Assembly (NCBI GenBank): GCA_037176885.1
Contig: JAWWNJ010000095.1
Location: forward strand, 310,001 to 374,000
Direction of reading: 5' to 3'
Source: Favolaschia claudopus
Lineage: Eukaryota; Basidiomycota; Agaricomycetes; Agaricales; Mycenaceae
Length of the DNA: 64,000 bases
The translations under genes were made by a program, and so were the position numbers. Under the pieces are notes generated by a model. That model was not told where the DNA came from and made no database searches. It worked only from the letters and a program-made list of their open reading frames with translations. Shown here piece by piece: positions 54,860 through 64,000 of this stretch. The stretch's first letter is position 1, and each line of letters begins with the position of its first letter.

Positions 54860-56589
54860 CTAGCACCATCATTGCTTGAAAACAAGGAATGAGTTGCAAT
54901 TTGAGCTAAATGATGGGAATCCAAGGTTGAATTGGAGAGGAGAGGAGATGATGATGAAATCATTGTATTTATTGTGCGTCTCAACTCGTTGTAGATGACT
55001 TATGTGTGTACATAGCTCATATATCTACGCGTGTTTGGGTTTCTAAGCTACGAGTGAGGTCTCCGCCCATTTAAGGGAGGCCGCGAGGTAAAGCCCTGTG
55101 GGTAACATGTGTCGGTTACCCCTCTGCACATCGTCACTCCCCCGCAACTGAGACCACCGGCGTGCTACCTGGAATTGGTAGCGAAGGCCGTGTGGGTTGG
55201 GGAGGAGAGGAGGTGGAGAGAGGTCATTGAGTGTGGTCTGTAATGAATGAAATACTTGACTGCAGCACATTGGGGGTGAAGCAAGCACTGTAGGTATTGA
55301 TAATTTGATTGGGACAAGACAGTTGGCGAAAAGCCGGAGCGAGGTGAGGGTGGGTGTTGATACTGTACTCTGATCAACTGCAAGTTGACTTAATTTAACA
55401 AAGTAATGAAGAAATTGTGAAGAAACAAATAAATAAAAGAAAGGGCACCTATATTAAGCTGATATCACTGTCAAACCTCCTTCAACTTCAACTTGATTAT
55501 CTGGTCGACAGATCGTTGGCTGACGTTGCGATAAAGACCAATGCACAAAAAGGAAGACCAATGCAACGAAAGAAAGAAGGGTTTAAGACTTCAGGTCCAG
55601 GTGGACTCACGAGTTGAATTGAAGGTTGATGACATGCGTCTTTCCATTGTATAGCCGTGTGCGGTGCAAACCAATCGACATAGACTGGAACGTCAGAATC
55701 CCAGCCACACAGTCAATATGTAATTCCAGAGTAGGAATTTGAAATTGGACCCCTGATTCAAAACTGGCATAGTTTTGGTGTCGAAGTAAGTTAAGAGGGT
55801 CGTAGTCTCGGGCTTTAGAGCATGTAAAAAGTCAAATTGGTAAAGATTCATGTACGATAAAAGCGAGAGAGTATAGACACATATTGAAGCATACCAGCAT
55901 GGGTTCGGTATGTGGTCAAGGCAAGACAGAGGACAAAAGGCTATTATAATCGGGTTGGATCGAGGTAAACAGCGGATCGGCTGAATTGTACACCTTATAT
56001 AAACTTTGATCACAAACGCAACCCAGCTCAAACTCAATGGATGAACATGATCCTCAATGTGAACACATTCACTCAATCAGTTTTGAGGTAGAGTATTGCA
56101 CTCACCTTCAACAAAATCGACCCAACTGCAAGGAAATCAATCTCAATCTCTTATTCATCTGGACCATCACTGTTAATCCTGAGCAATTCAGTTCATGAAC
56201 GAAGGCGAAATAAGGAGCAAGCTGACTCACCGAATGTCTGAGACGGCAATTGAGGTCGTAGATTTGAAATAGTACTCGGCCGAAGCGGTACTTAGATTGA
56301 AAGGGTCAGTACTAGTATGTGTTCATAAGGATGGTACCGGAGGTGATCTAGACAGCCGCAATATGCCTTTCGCATATCAAGACACCAGGGCAGGAAGTTG
56401 GTCAGGATCTACTTTGTTCTACCTATTTGATTTTTGAACCAATTACAGTAAAGGACCAGACGCGAACTTGAGTCTTGAAGCTTGAAGTTACAAGTTCGAA
56501 GGGGAAAACTTGAAAGATGGGGAAAGAATCATCTCAGAGCAGCGCTCGCAATTGCTGGTATTGTGAGGGGTGTCTAGCGAAAAGGACAG
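54860..56589. other. Region with degenerate piece of the micro-exon locus
   Basis: 55590-55800 contains GACTCACGAGTTGAATTGA, the same string as at 37699, and an ACTGGCATAGTTTTGG segment resembling 37855-37875, in similar order and orientation. The donor that follows the micro-exon at 37848 is not conserved here. The rest has no supported gene. This looks like a duplicated, decaying fragment. Confidence 0.45.
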
Positions 56590-57153
56590 AAGCCTCAAAG
56601 ATCGGTCGAGCGACACAGTAGATTATGCAAGTTCGAGACAAGAAGAGTTTGTTTGCGTCTATGTACGTCTATGTACGCGTTGTGTGGTTCATACACCTCC
56701 ACAAAGAAGCCCCAACACTCTTTCTTTCTTCTTCCTCCACTCACTCGGGCCGGCCCGGGCTCGTTGAAACCGTGAACAGACGTGTCCTCACAATTCCCTA
56801 GAAGCACCCTCGCTGCAACATTGATCAAGTCTTCGGCGTCTTTCCTTCAAATCTTCGTGATTCTGTGCAAGATTGACTTCAAAACACCGACTCGGCCGGG
56901 ACCGCCTTCGCAATTCCAAGTGTTAACCAGTGCAAGCATCGCCGCCTGTAGTACCTTTTCAAAAGAACTCTGAGCCCTGGGCTTCTCGGAAGATCATCAT
57001 CAGACGACGACCCTGAAAGGCTTGATTGCTTTGTAGTATCGGCGTATTCCAAAAACATACGTGCGAAGCGCACAAAGACCCTGCCGACCACATATCTCTA
57101 TTCCTGGCACAAGTCTCCAAGCTTCCCGTCTTTCTTTCTCTCCTTCATGCTCG

Positions 57154-58107
57154 ATGTCTCCCTGCCCCCTCCCTCCTGCCTTAATGCTCCTGCTGGCCGC
57201 CTCCGCCCTCGCACAAAAAGGCAATGGCGATAACGAAGGCAAACCACACATTGACGGAGGACAGAATTCAACGGTCGCGATAACGGGCGTTGTCATCGGT
57301 GGTGCGTTTGCTGTCCTTCCCCTTGCACCTGTATTCACTCATTACTTATTCGGCATCGAAAAGGCATCCTTGTCACCATCGCCCTCCTCGCCGTACTCAT
57401 CTACGCCATCGACCAATACCTCTACCGCCGGCGCCTCCATCGCAGGCACAGCGCGCCGCCCACAAAAGCCAATCCCTCGACCTACGCGTACAGGAAATTC
57501 ACGCGCCTCCCAACGGACGACGACGACGACGACGAATCGTATCGATACCTCGTCCCGCTCCCGCCCGCTGCTTCGTTGTCTATATCCCCGACGAAAGCGA
57601 ACGCAAGGAAGGACTATGGCCACGGGCCGTTCTACCCCGAGCCAATACCAATTACCCCGCTCAGCGCTGGCTCGACCGTCGTACCGACAAGTCCATTCTA
57701 TCCGGGCAGTTTCACGACGCCGCCTACGCCGAAGAGAATTGTTGTTACGCCGACGACGACGATACACGAAGAGCCTAGCAGCGCCGGCGTGCAGACAGTC
57801 TACTTCGAGCCGTACTCCTCATACCCCTCCCACCCTGCTTCCCCCAACTCGTTGCCGCCGGGTGCGATGTCGCCCCAGTCGGCGGCGTCGTTTCGGACGA
57901 TGCAGAGTCAGGTGTGGGCGTCTGGTGGGAATTCAGTGGTAAGCCTGGTCTGTTATTCTCTTCCCGTGTTTTGGAGGCTGATTACTGCTCTTGTCCCCGC
58001 AGAGGAGCGCCCGTTCGGACTCAGAGCCGCAGCGCCTTGGCGGGATGATTCAGATTCCGGATGAGCTTTTACTTTTAGTTGATCAGACGGGAGTGCAAGG
58101 ACAATGA
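57154..58107 (+). CDS. Single-pass membrane protein, 275 aa (right copy)
   Basis: Exons 57154-57301, 57364-57938 and 58003-58107 encode 275 residues. Signal peptide (PALMLLLAASALAQ), short luminal part (KPHIDGGQNSTV, with an N-glycosylation sequon NST), and one membrane helix across the first junction (ITGVVIGG then ILVTIALLAVLIYAI). A basic YLYRRRLHRRH, acidic PTDDDDDDE and a Pro/Ser/Thr-rich tail follow. The last exon starts RSARSDSEPQR as in the left copy. It then reads through to a longer tail (GGMIQIPDELLLLVDQTG), while the left copy ends after SDSGKL. Function unknown; the paralogue pair supports the gene model. Confidence 0.75.
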
Positions 58108-58559
58108 AATACATAGTATGATAGCTTCAATGTAACATTATTCGTGTTTATAGGACGCACCCACTTCCATTGTCAACGATGGTACGAGCAGCAGCTAAGT
58201 GTGTAAAAAATGTCTCGGCCGAACGAGCCGACGTACCTCTCTTCTCTTCTCTCGACCAACTCTCGACGCCGTCGACGATGCATTCGAGGTTGTGCACTTC
58301 GGCTGCTGCAGTAGTGCTGCGGCAACGCGGGCTTTCGAACTATCACCTGCAAGCTCCTCAACGCCGGCTGCGGAGACTCTCACCGATGACGACGATATAG
58401 CTTCTTTCTGCGCCGCGTGAAATGAAGCTCACTGCGTAGCACGCGTACGACGCGATTCCGGCTCGTTCACCCGGCGTAACTACGACCTGCTCCCGGACTG
58501 GTCGTGAACTCAGCCGTGCACTAGTACTGGCAATACGTCGCTACTTCTGCTTTGGAGTT

Positions 58560-58934
58560 TGGAAGACCTGAAGGTCGACCCGATTCCGCTCTTACGGAAA
58601 GCTGATGATGATACAGGCTCGATGCGTATAGGTATGTACCTTTCCTTGCTTTCTGATTCACTGAATGGCGCGTTACTTATGCCATCTTCGTCTTGCAGTC
58701 GCTGCCCCTGCTCCTCTGTTTCTGAAATCCATCAATTCTACCGACTTTGCGGCCGCTTCGTACGCAGACCAGGCCAAATACCTGCGCTTCATCCTCTTCC
58801 AGCACAGCTGCTACTCTCCTGCGTTCCCCCCTCCCACTCTCGACGCAAACGATGGTATCGACGCCGCTGAATCTGAACTTGAGACGTCGACCGGACTCCG
58901 CTATTTGGGACAACGGATAGAAGAACCTAGGTGA
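58560..58934 (+). CDS. Possible small gene (two exons), intact only in the right arm
   Basis: A donor (GTATGT, about 58632) and acceptor (TTGCAG, about 58700) join EDLKVDPIPLLRKADDD to an open exon, APAPLFLKSINSTDFAAASY, continuing to QRIEEPR before a TGA at 58932-58934. No good ATG begins the first exon, so the true start is unclear. The exon is followed by a second, diverged copy (58990-59090, GPAPLFLKSIDSTDSAAASY), again after a CTGCAG acceptor. The left-arm version is broken. Function unknown. Confidence 0.3.
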
Positions 58935-61742
58935 GTACATTGCCTTGCCTGTCATTCTGTGAATCGCGTCTAACTTATGCCGTCCTCCTGCAGCCGTTGG
59001 GCCTGCTCCTCTTTTTCTGAAATCCATCGATTCTACCGACTCTGCGGCCGCTTCGTACTCAGACCAGGCTACCTGCGCTTGATTCTCTTCTAGCAGCTGC
59101 TACTGCTGCGTTCCCCTCTCCCACTTTCGACGCAAACAGTGGTTTCAATGTTGCATACACGTATGCTTGTGAATTGAGGTGGGGGACGGAAGGTGCTGTG
59201 CGGTGGGGTCTTCATCTGCGTCATCAAGGCACTTCAAGTCCATGCTGATATTTTCTGCCCCCGACGTAGTTTCCGCTTCCCTCGTTTCTCTCTCGAGTTT
59301 CGATGCTGTCTGCGTCGGCCGCGATTCCGCATCTTGTCTGCTCCACTCGTAATGTCTGTACTAGGGAAACGGGACACGCGTACCCTTAGAGACGCTCGGG
59401 GAGCATGGAGCGTGCGGCGGAGGTGCTTTCGGGACGACGGGAAGCGAAGATGGGGGATATACACCCAGCGCTTTTTGTCTGAGAGTTCCTCCTCTACTTA
59501 CGAGTCTCCCGAATCTGAAGTCCGCTTCGCTTCGACGAGAACGAGGCTGTACTGCATCTGCTCCACCCCCCGTCATGTTCCCGGGGTGTCTGGCGGCGCT
59601 ATTCGTTCGATGGGTACGACATGACTATGTGTCTGGCGGCGTGAGTGGCCGCTCTCCCGCTTCGGCGGCGGTACCATTGCCCTCCCTCAAAACACAGTGA
59701 CAGGTGGAGAGTCCCTGCCATGCCAGCGCCTTCCCCTAGGCGGATTCCCGGGGAGTGTGTGTCTGCCTCGCGAGTGCTGACGGGCGGTAATCAGCGGGTT
59801 GGCAAAGAATTTGGGTCCACCGAGCGGCTCCGAGTCCGCTGGTCCTTCAGCGTCGACCGTCTTTTCTCCCTCCCTCCCTCTACATGTACCCAGGCCCGCT
59901 CATTGACATCTACCCAGCCCGATGGAGGGGTAACATCTTCGTGCCGTTTACGTCGCAGCTCGGATGGACCTGCTGCTTCATTCTCGTCTCCTCGTCTCCA
60001 ACTCAATCTTCTCCAAATCGACATCTGACCTCGATACGGGGACCGAGACGTCTCACCCTCTCCCGGCCCGTGCGCCTTTTCGATTTTCCTGCATCGACGT
60101 CGCGCGTGATGATTCGTTTCTGTTTCTGGTCCGCCTACGTGGTGCCAAGCAGGAGCGTGCCGGCGGGGGACCACCGCTGCATCGACGTCAATGGTGGATG
60201 GACGACAAGAGTATCGCTGAAGACGTGGGAGACGAGGCAGGGGAAGTAGAAACCGTGGAGGAGGGTCGAGGTCGAGGTCGAGATTTTTTAAGAGGGCGAA
60301 GGGTGAAGGCGGTGATCAAGAGGGCGGAGGTCTCAGACGAAGGCGAGGTGCGGCAGTAGCAGCGGCTCGCCAGGGCGACTGAGAAACGGTTGAAGGCGAC
60401 TTGAGTAGGCTCCAATGGTCCACACACGACGATACTGAGAATGCGAGAATTTGCAGAGGGTCCAAGCCGGCGCGAGGGCGACTCATTTCCTGACAGTGAT
60501 ATCCGCCCGCCATCGAGACTTTTCTCCTCCACAGGCAGCGCTATCGTTATCGACACTCTACCCTTACACAGTCGCACTCTCCTCAACGTCCGACACTTTC
60601 CTTACTCCCTTCCCTCCACCTCGCACGGTGGCTGTGCCCCTAATCACCACACACTTTACCTCGTCGCCCTCGCGCCTTCTGTTCTCTCCCAAGCGGATCT
60701 CCCGGGATGCGTTTCCTGACAGACGGACCTGCTGCAGCTGCCGTCGCCCGGCCCTCATTCGGTGTGCTGGGTTTGGTGTTGGGTAGCCGGGTGGCCCGGA
60801 TTTTTTGGATTTTCGAGACGACTTGATTTCCGACCTCTTCCTCTCCTCGCGCGCGCACCTTTTCGATCTTCCTGCATCGACGTCATGCGTGATAATTCAT
60901 TCCTGGCTACGGTTTGCATACGTGGTGTCGTAGCCGCCGTCTGCATCGACCTGGATGGTAAACGAACGACCGAGGCGATCGATCGGGATGAGGGAGATGA
61001 GGAAGCGGAAGTAGATACGGTGGAGTAGGGTGGAGATTGGGATCGAGGTGGAGGTTGCGGCCTGAAGGGGCGAAGGTAATGAGAGGAGGAAGCGTGTGGA
61101 TCGGTTTACGCTGGTGTAGTAGCAGGAGCGCCGATTGACGAAGACGACTACGAAACAGATCAGGGCGAGAATGGGATGCGAGCACTGGCCGTCAAGATCC
61201 AAAAGCTTTCTTCTCTTCGTCCCCCCGCAGCAGTATCTCGACATCTTGCTCCCTTCCCTCCGCCTCGCATGGTGGCTGTGCTCGCAATTCATATGCACTT
61301 TACCTCCTCGCCGTCGTCCCTTCCGCTCACTCCCAAGCGGACCTCCCGGGATGCGTTTCTTGATGGACGGCCCTGCTGCTGCTGCGGTAACTCTCTGCCG
61401 CTGGATGTTTTGAGCCTTGGTGGTGTTAGCCGGGTGACCCGGTTTTTTTGGATTTTGGTGGTGACTTGATTTCTCCGTTGTGTGGGATGGGATGTAAGCT
61501 CTGCAGAGCTGAGTGCTGCAGTGCTTGTGCGCCAGAATTGTCCTCGCTGCTTGCTGGGTACCGCATTGACGTCGTTGCCGTGGATTATGCGTTAGGGGGG
61601 AGGCAGGCAATGACTAGGGTGATTTGATCGTGGAGCGCAAACAGTTGAAATCGAGGTAAATAGTAGCTTGGCTTCCCTTTGGTGTGTCCAATATATCTAT
61701 TCCATGTCGAAAATCAAGTACAGACAACGGCTAATTGCATCA
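58935..61742. other. Right-arm spacer with tandemly duplicated segment
   Basis: No convincing intact gene. 59340-59560 carries a frame (MSVLGKRDTRTLRDARG) with a diverged relative in the left arm. Two copies of a 650-780 bp unit follow, at about 60070-60830 and 60850-61480. Shared landmarks are CCTGCATCGACGTC, CGCACGGTGGCTGTG/CGCATGGTGGCTGTG, AAGCGGAYCTCCCGGGATGC and GATTTTTTGGATTTT. The left arm has one copy (minus strand, 5320-4600). The last 150 bp are the 3' flank of the F-box gene. Confidence 0.5.
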
Positions 61743-63344
61743 CTATCGCTCGATACCGTCCCAAGGCGTCGCCTCGACCGCAGGAGTTACGAGTTCATAT
61801 TCAAAGAACACATCAATACCGCGATCGCGAAATCGACTTGTGTCGGGAAGTGGAATCTGGTCCACGGTATCGTACGGGTCTTGGCACCAAAGGTGGAGAT
61901 GAAGCCGACGAAAGCTGGTGCTGTGATCTAGATGCGCTTGCAAGAACTCCTTCCACACCGTCTCCTGACAGTGCTCCGAGTATACATATAGATCCAGCAA
62001 GCTCGGACAAGGGTTCGTCATCTCAGTCGGAGTGAGAGCCTTGAAAAATGCTGCTTCATCCAACCCCACCATATCGTAATCGTCTCTTTTGAGCACTAGG
62101 GACAGACGTTCGATATGTGGTAGGGCGTCGAGGCCTTTCACCACAGAAATCATACTCGACCGAATTAACAAGTCCAGATGCAGGTCAGATACCGAGGGAG
62201 CCTGATCTCCGAGACGCATGAGAGGGTGCGCCGGAAGAACGGACTCGTCCCAGTCGCTTTCGAGAGTCGTGAGGTGCAATTTGGTCAACTGGGGTAAGAT
62301 GAAGTTCCCGAGGAAGTATTTTAGCAATACGAAAGTTGTGCCATGGTTGTGGATGATCAGCGTCTCAAGCGGGTGCACTAGGGGTGGCCGGCGAATATTT
62401 TCATCCAAAGGACACACGGGGATCTCAAGTGACTTCAAATTTCGGCACCCTTCTAATACTCGGCAGACATGGGTATTGAACAGCACATCGATATCATCCG
62501 TGGGGCCTGTACATGTCACAGTACTTTGCATGAGGGTGAGGTCGGTTATGTGGTCCCAAGTAAATGGCGCAAGCGGCACAATGAGCTTTGGTTTTGGTAA
62601 AGCGAGCCTTATCTTCTGTGGCAGCGGTGCAGCAAATATTTTGGCCCTAAGAAGATCGCTCGCCTGCTTGTGGTCGAGGTACTGATCAGACCGGAAGTTT
62701 ATCCGTATGTCTGCCAGCTGCGGTGCATCGCGTACTGCCGCTAGCAAGAAAATGTCGGTAGCTGGAGTATCGTAAAGATGAAGGGCAGCCCAGCGGGAAG
62801 AGAAATGATTGATGAAGGGGGCGATGGAATGTGTAACGAAGCCGCTGCGATCGTATTGAGCCGAAATGTAGAGGGGAAGCGGAGCTGCCCTCCTCAACCA
62901 CTCCACGACAGCAGTTGTGCGCAGATCCGTCGTAAGAAATCCGACAGAAATGTGCAGAGATGCCCAGAGTTTGGGCAGCGCCAATGCAATTGAACGCCAA
63001 CGACTGCAGATGCGGCCCAGAAGCAAAGGAGCTTCACGGGCATCCATCACAGCATTATGAGCGGTCGGAAGACAGTCCAGAAAGATCTCTTCTACGATAT
63101 CTTGTGGAATGCGGCGAGGCTGCGATATCAGAGCTTTGTGAGAGTCTATGTAGCTCTTCAACCGATCCCGCTGAACGGAAAGTGCTTGAATTTGCGCCTC
63201 CAGATGGACTAGTTCCATCTCGTACGGCACAAGATGAGCGCCGATCTGGGCGATTTCAGTGTCTGTTGGAATATAATTGGTGCCAATATATTCTGAGAAG
63301 AGCGATCGAGGAGCAGCAGCACTTTGGGTGGCACCTTTCGCCAT
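61743..63344 (-). CDS. F-box-like protein B (right copy), 533 aa
   Basis: Intronless F-box-like protein, the inverted-arm copy of 2725-4311, starting with the same MAKGATQSAAAP. N-terminal coiled-coil-like helix (MELVHLEAQIQALSVQRDRL), then the F-box-like domain: RRIPQDIVEEIFLDCLP, LLLGRICSRWRSIAL and LPKLWASLH. Degenerate leucine-rich repeats follow (LEGCRNLKSLEIPV). Small indels relative to the left copy are in frame, and there are no stops, so both copies appear to be under coding constraint. Expected role: SCF substrate adaptor, substrate unknown. It is divergent from F-box A (right) with a 100-bp gap. Confidence 0.85.
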   Translation of the reverse strand: MAKGATQSAAAPRSLFSEYIGTNYIPTDTEIAQIGAHLVPYEMELVHLEAQIQALSVQRDRLKSYIDSHKALISQPRRIPQDIVEEIFLDCLPTAHNAVMDAREAPLLLGRICSRWRSIALALPKLWASLHISVGFLTTDLRTTAVVEWLRRAAPLPLYISAQYDRSGFVTHSIAPFINHFSSRWAALHLYDTPATDIFLLAAVRDAPQLADIRINFRSDQYLDHKQASDLLRAKIFAAPLPQKIRLALPKPKLIVPLAPFTWDHITDLTLMQSTVTCTGPTDDIDVLFNTHVCRVLEGCRNLKSLEIPVCPLDENIRRPPLVHPLETLIIHNHGTTFVLLKYFLGNFILPQLTKLHLTTLESDWDESVLPAHPLMRLGDQAPSVSDLHLDLLIRSSMISVVKGLDALPHIERLSLVLKRDDYDMVGLDEAAFFKALTPTEMTNPCPSLLDLYVYSEHCQETVWKEFLQAHLDHSTSFRRLHLHLWCQDPYDTVDQIPLPDTSRFRDRGIDVFFEYELVTPAVEATPWDGIER

Positions 63345-63444
63345 CGTGGTGGAGGGAAAGCAGCACTGATGATCAGGTCATTGTGGTCAAAATTTGGCAC
63401 TGCCACCGCCTGCGATCTCTTTCTCTTTCCACCACCTCGAAATC
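63345..63444. promoter_or_regulatory. Shared bidirectional promoter of the right F-box pair
   Basis: 100 bp between divergent start codons at 63344 and 63445, the counterpart of 2634-2724. Short conserved stretches (AGAGAAAGAGAT-type, TTTCCACCACCTCGAAATC) are shared with the left copy. No TATA box. Confidence 0.5.
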
Positions 63445-64000
63445 ATGAATTCCAGCTACGGTCTCAGCGATCTCTCAGATTCCCCGTTCTACGAGTATCT
63501 GAATACCAACTACATCCCAACTGACTCCCAAATCATCGAAATACGCACCCATTTGATCCCGCACGAGGCTGAGCTGGCGCGAATAGAATCACTCATCGCG
63601 GACCTCACAGCTCAGCGGGCCCGAGTCAAGAGCTATATAGCCCCACACAAAGCTCTAGTCTCGTGTCCTCGCCGCCTTCCAGCGGAACTCGTCGAACAAA
63701 TATTTGTTGATTGCCTTCCAACCGCTCACAATGCGGTGATGAGCGTGAAAGAACCGCCGCTACTTCTGGGACGAATCTGTAGCGGTTGGCGTTCGATTGC
63801 GCTCTCTTCGCCGAAGCTATGGAACTCATTGCATATCTATACACCCTTGATCTCAAATGAGGAGATCGAGGGCGGCGTCACAGAATGGTTGACGCGTTCG
63901 GCCCCGCTGCCCATCCTCCTCTCGGCCCAATACAATCCAATCGCGTACCCAAGGACATACCCCGAAAATGACACTGTTCTTCCCCTGCTAATTCCATTCT
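63445..64000 (+). CDS. F-box-like protein A (right copy), cut by window end
   Basis: Open from ATG at 63445 to the last base of the window (185 codons). It matches the first third of the left F-box A with about 90% identity: same start region (SDSPFYEYLNTNYIPTDSQI), coiled-coil-like helix, F-box-like domain (RRLPAELVEQIFVDCLP, ICSGWRSIALSSPKLW) and TYPENDTVLPLLIPF. No stop or frameshift is seen. The 3' two thirds lie outside the window. Confidence 0.85.
   Translation, partial: MNSSYGLSDLSDSPFYEYLNTNYIPTDSQIIEIRTHLIPHEAELARIESLIADLTAQRARVKSYIAPHKALVSCPRRLPAELVEQIFVDCLPTAHNAVMSVKEPPLLLGRICSGWRSIALSSPKLWNSLHIYTPLISNEEIEGGVTEWLTRSAPLPILLSAQYNPIAYPRTYPENDTVLPLLIPF

Larger units (their letters stand above)
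56590..64000 (-). repeat. Right arm of large inverted duplication
   Basis: Inverted copy of 1002-8540, in the order upstream flank, membrane protein, spacer, F-box B, F-box A. The arm is longer in the spacer because of an extra tandem duplication (60070-61480). The window ends inside the second F-box gene, so the outer end of the arm is not seen. Confidence 0.85.

Noticed and set aside
55040..55200. A GC-rich, structured-looking block considered as an LTR or RNA gene
   Set aside because: No second copy in the window, no TG...CA ends and no convincing fold by eye.
1..64000. CRISPR arrays, tRNA or rRNA genes, bacterial-type operons
   Set aside because: I looked for regularly spaced identical repeats, cloverleaf-like T-loops and rRNA landmarks and found none that held up; the sequence is eukaryotic.

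Overview
The window is fungal nuclear DNA, most likely from a mushroom-forming basidiomycete (Agaricomycetes). Genes are split by many 45-60 nt GT-AG introns. The content is typical of that group: F-box-like/coiled-coil proteins, a kinase whose catalytic loop reads HGDLRGTN, a NACHT-ankyrin NLR-like protein, a MYND finger protein, and duplicated NAPE-PLD-type hydrolases. Exon coordinates were derived by hand from splice signals and frame continuity. Product names rest on motifs recognised by eye.

Layout, left to right. 1-524: 5' end of a type-B carboxylesterase (minus). 1002-4311: divergent F-box pair sharing a 91-bp promoter. 4312-7114: poorly coding spacer. 7115-7992: single-pass membrane protein. 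The whole 1.0-8.5 kb block recurs in inverted orientation at 56.6-64.0 kb, so about 48 kb of accessory DNA lies between two inverted arms. 9.4-16.4 kb: small transposons and a GTPase / MACPF / protein-kinase locus that carries two insertions, one of them (a 460-bp hAT-like element with a perfect 8-bp target duplication) in coding sequence. 17.4-23.8 kb: a 937-aa low-complexity protein gene with two introns over 1.4 kb.

25.9-35.6 kb is the most conventional part: a secreted PEBP-like protein, a MYND protein plus a decayed copy, an AKAP7-like 2H phosphoesterase, an asparagine synthetase with a GCN4-type site upstream, and NAPE-PLD-like copy 1. Copy 2 lies at 48.0-49.4 kb in the same orientation. 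Between them (36-45 kb) is a strange intron-rich stretch: micro-exons of 24-98 nt on the minus strand, then an array of duplicated exons on the plus strand. I recognise no family there.

50.6-54.4 kb holds a NACHT-ankyrin gene whose repeat array is broken by a frameshift. 55.6-56.1 kb carries a degenerate piece of the micro-exon locus. The right arm then gives the second membrane protein (57154-58107), a spacer with an extra tandem duplication, and the second F-box pair, cut by the window end.

The genes do not form a pathway. The likely themes are duplication (inverted arms, tandem hydrolases, exon arrays) and fungal innate-immunity-like proteins (NACHT-ankyrin; GTPase-MACPF-kinase) in a transposon-rich accessory region.
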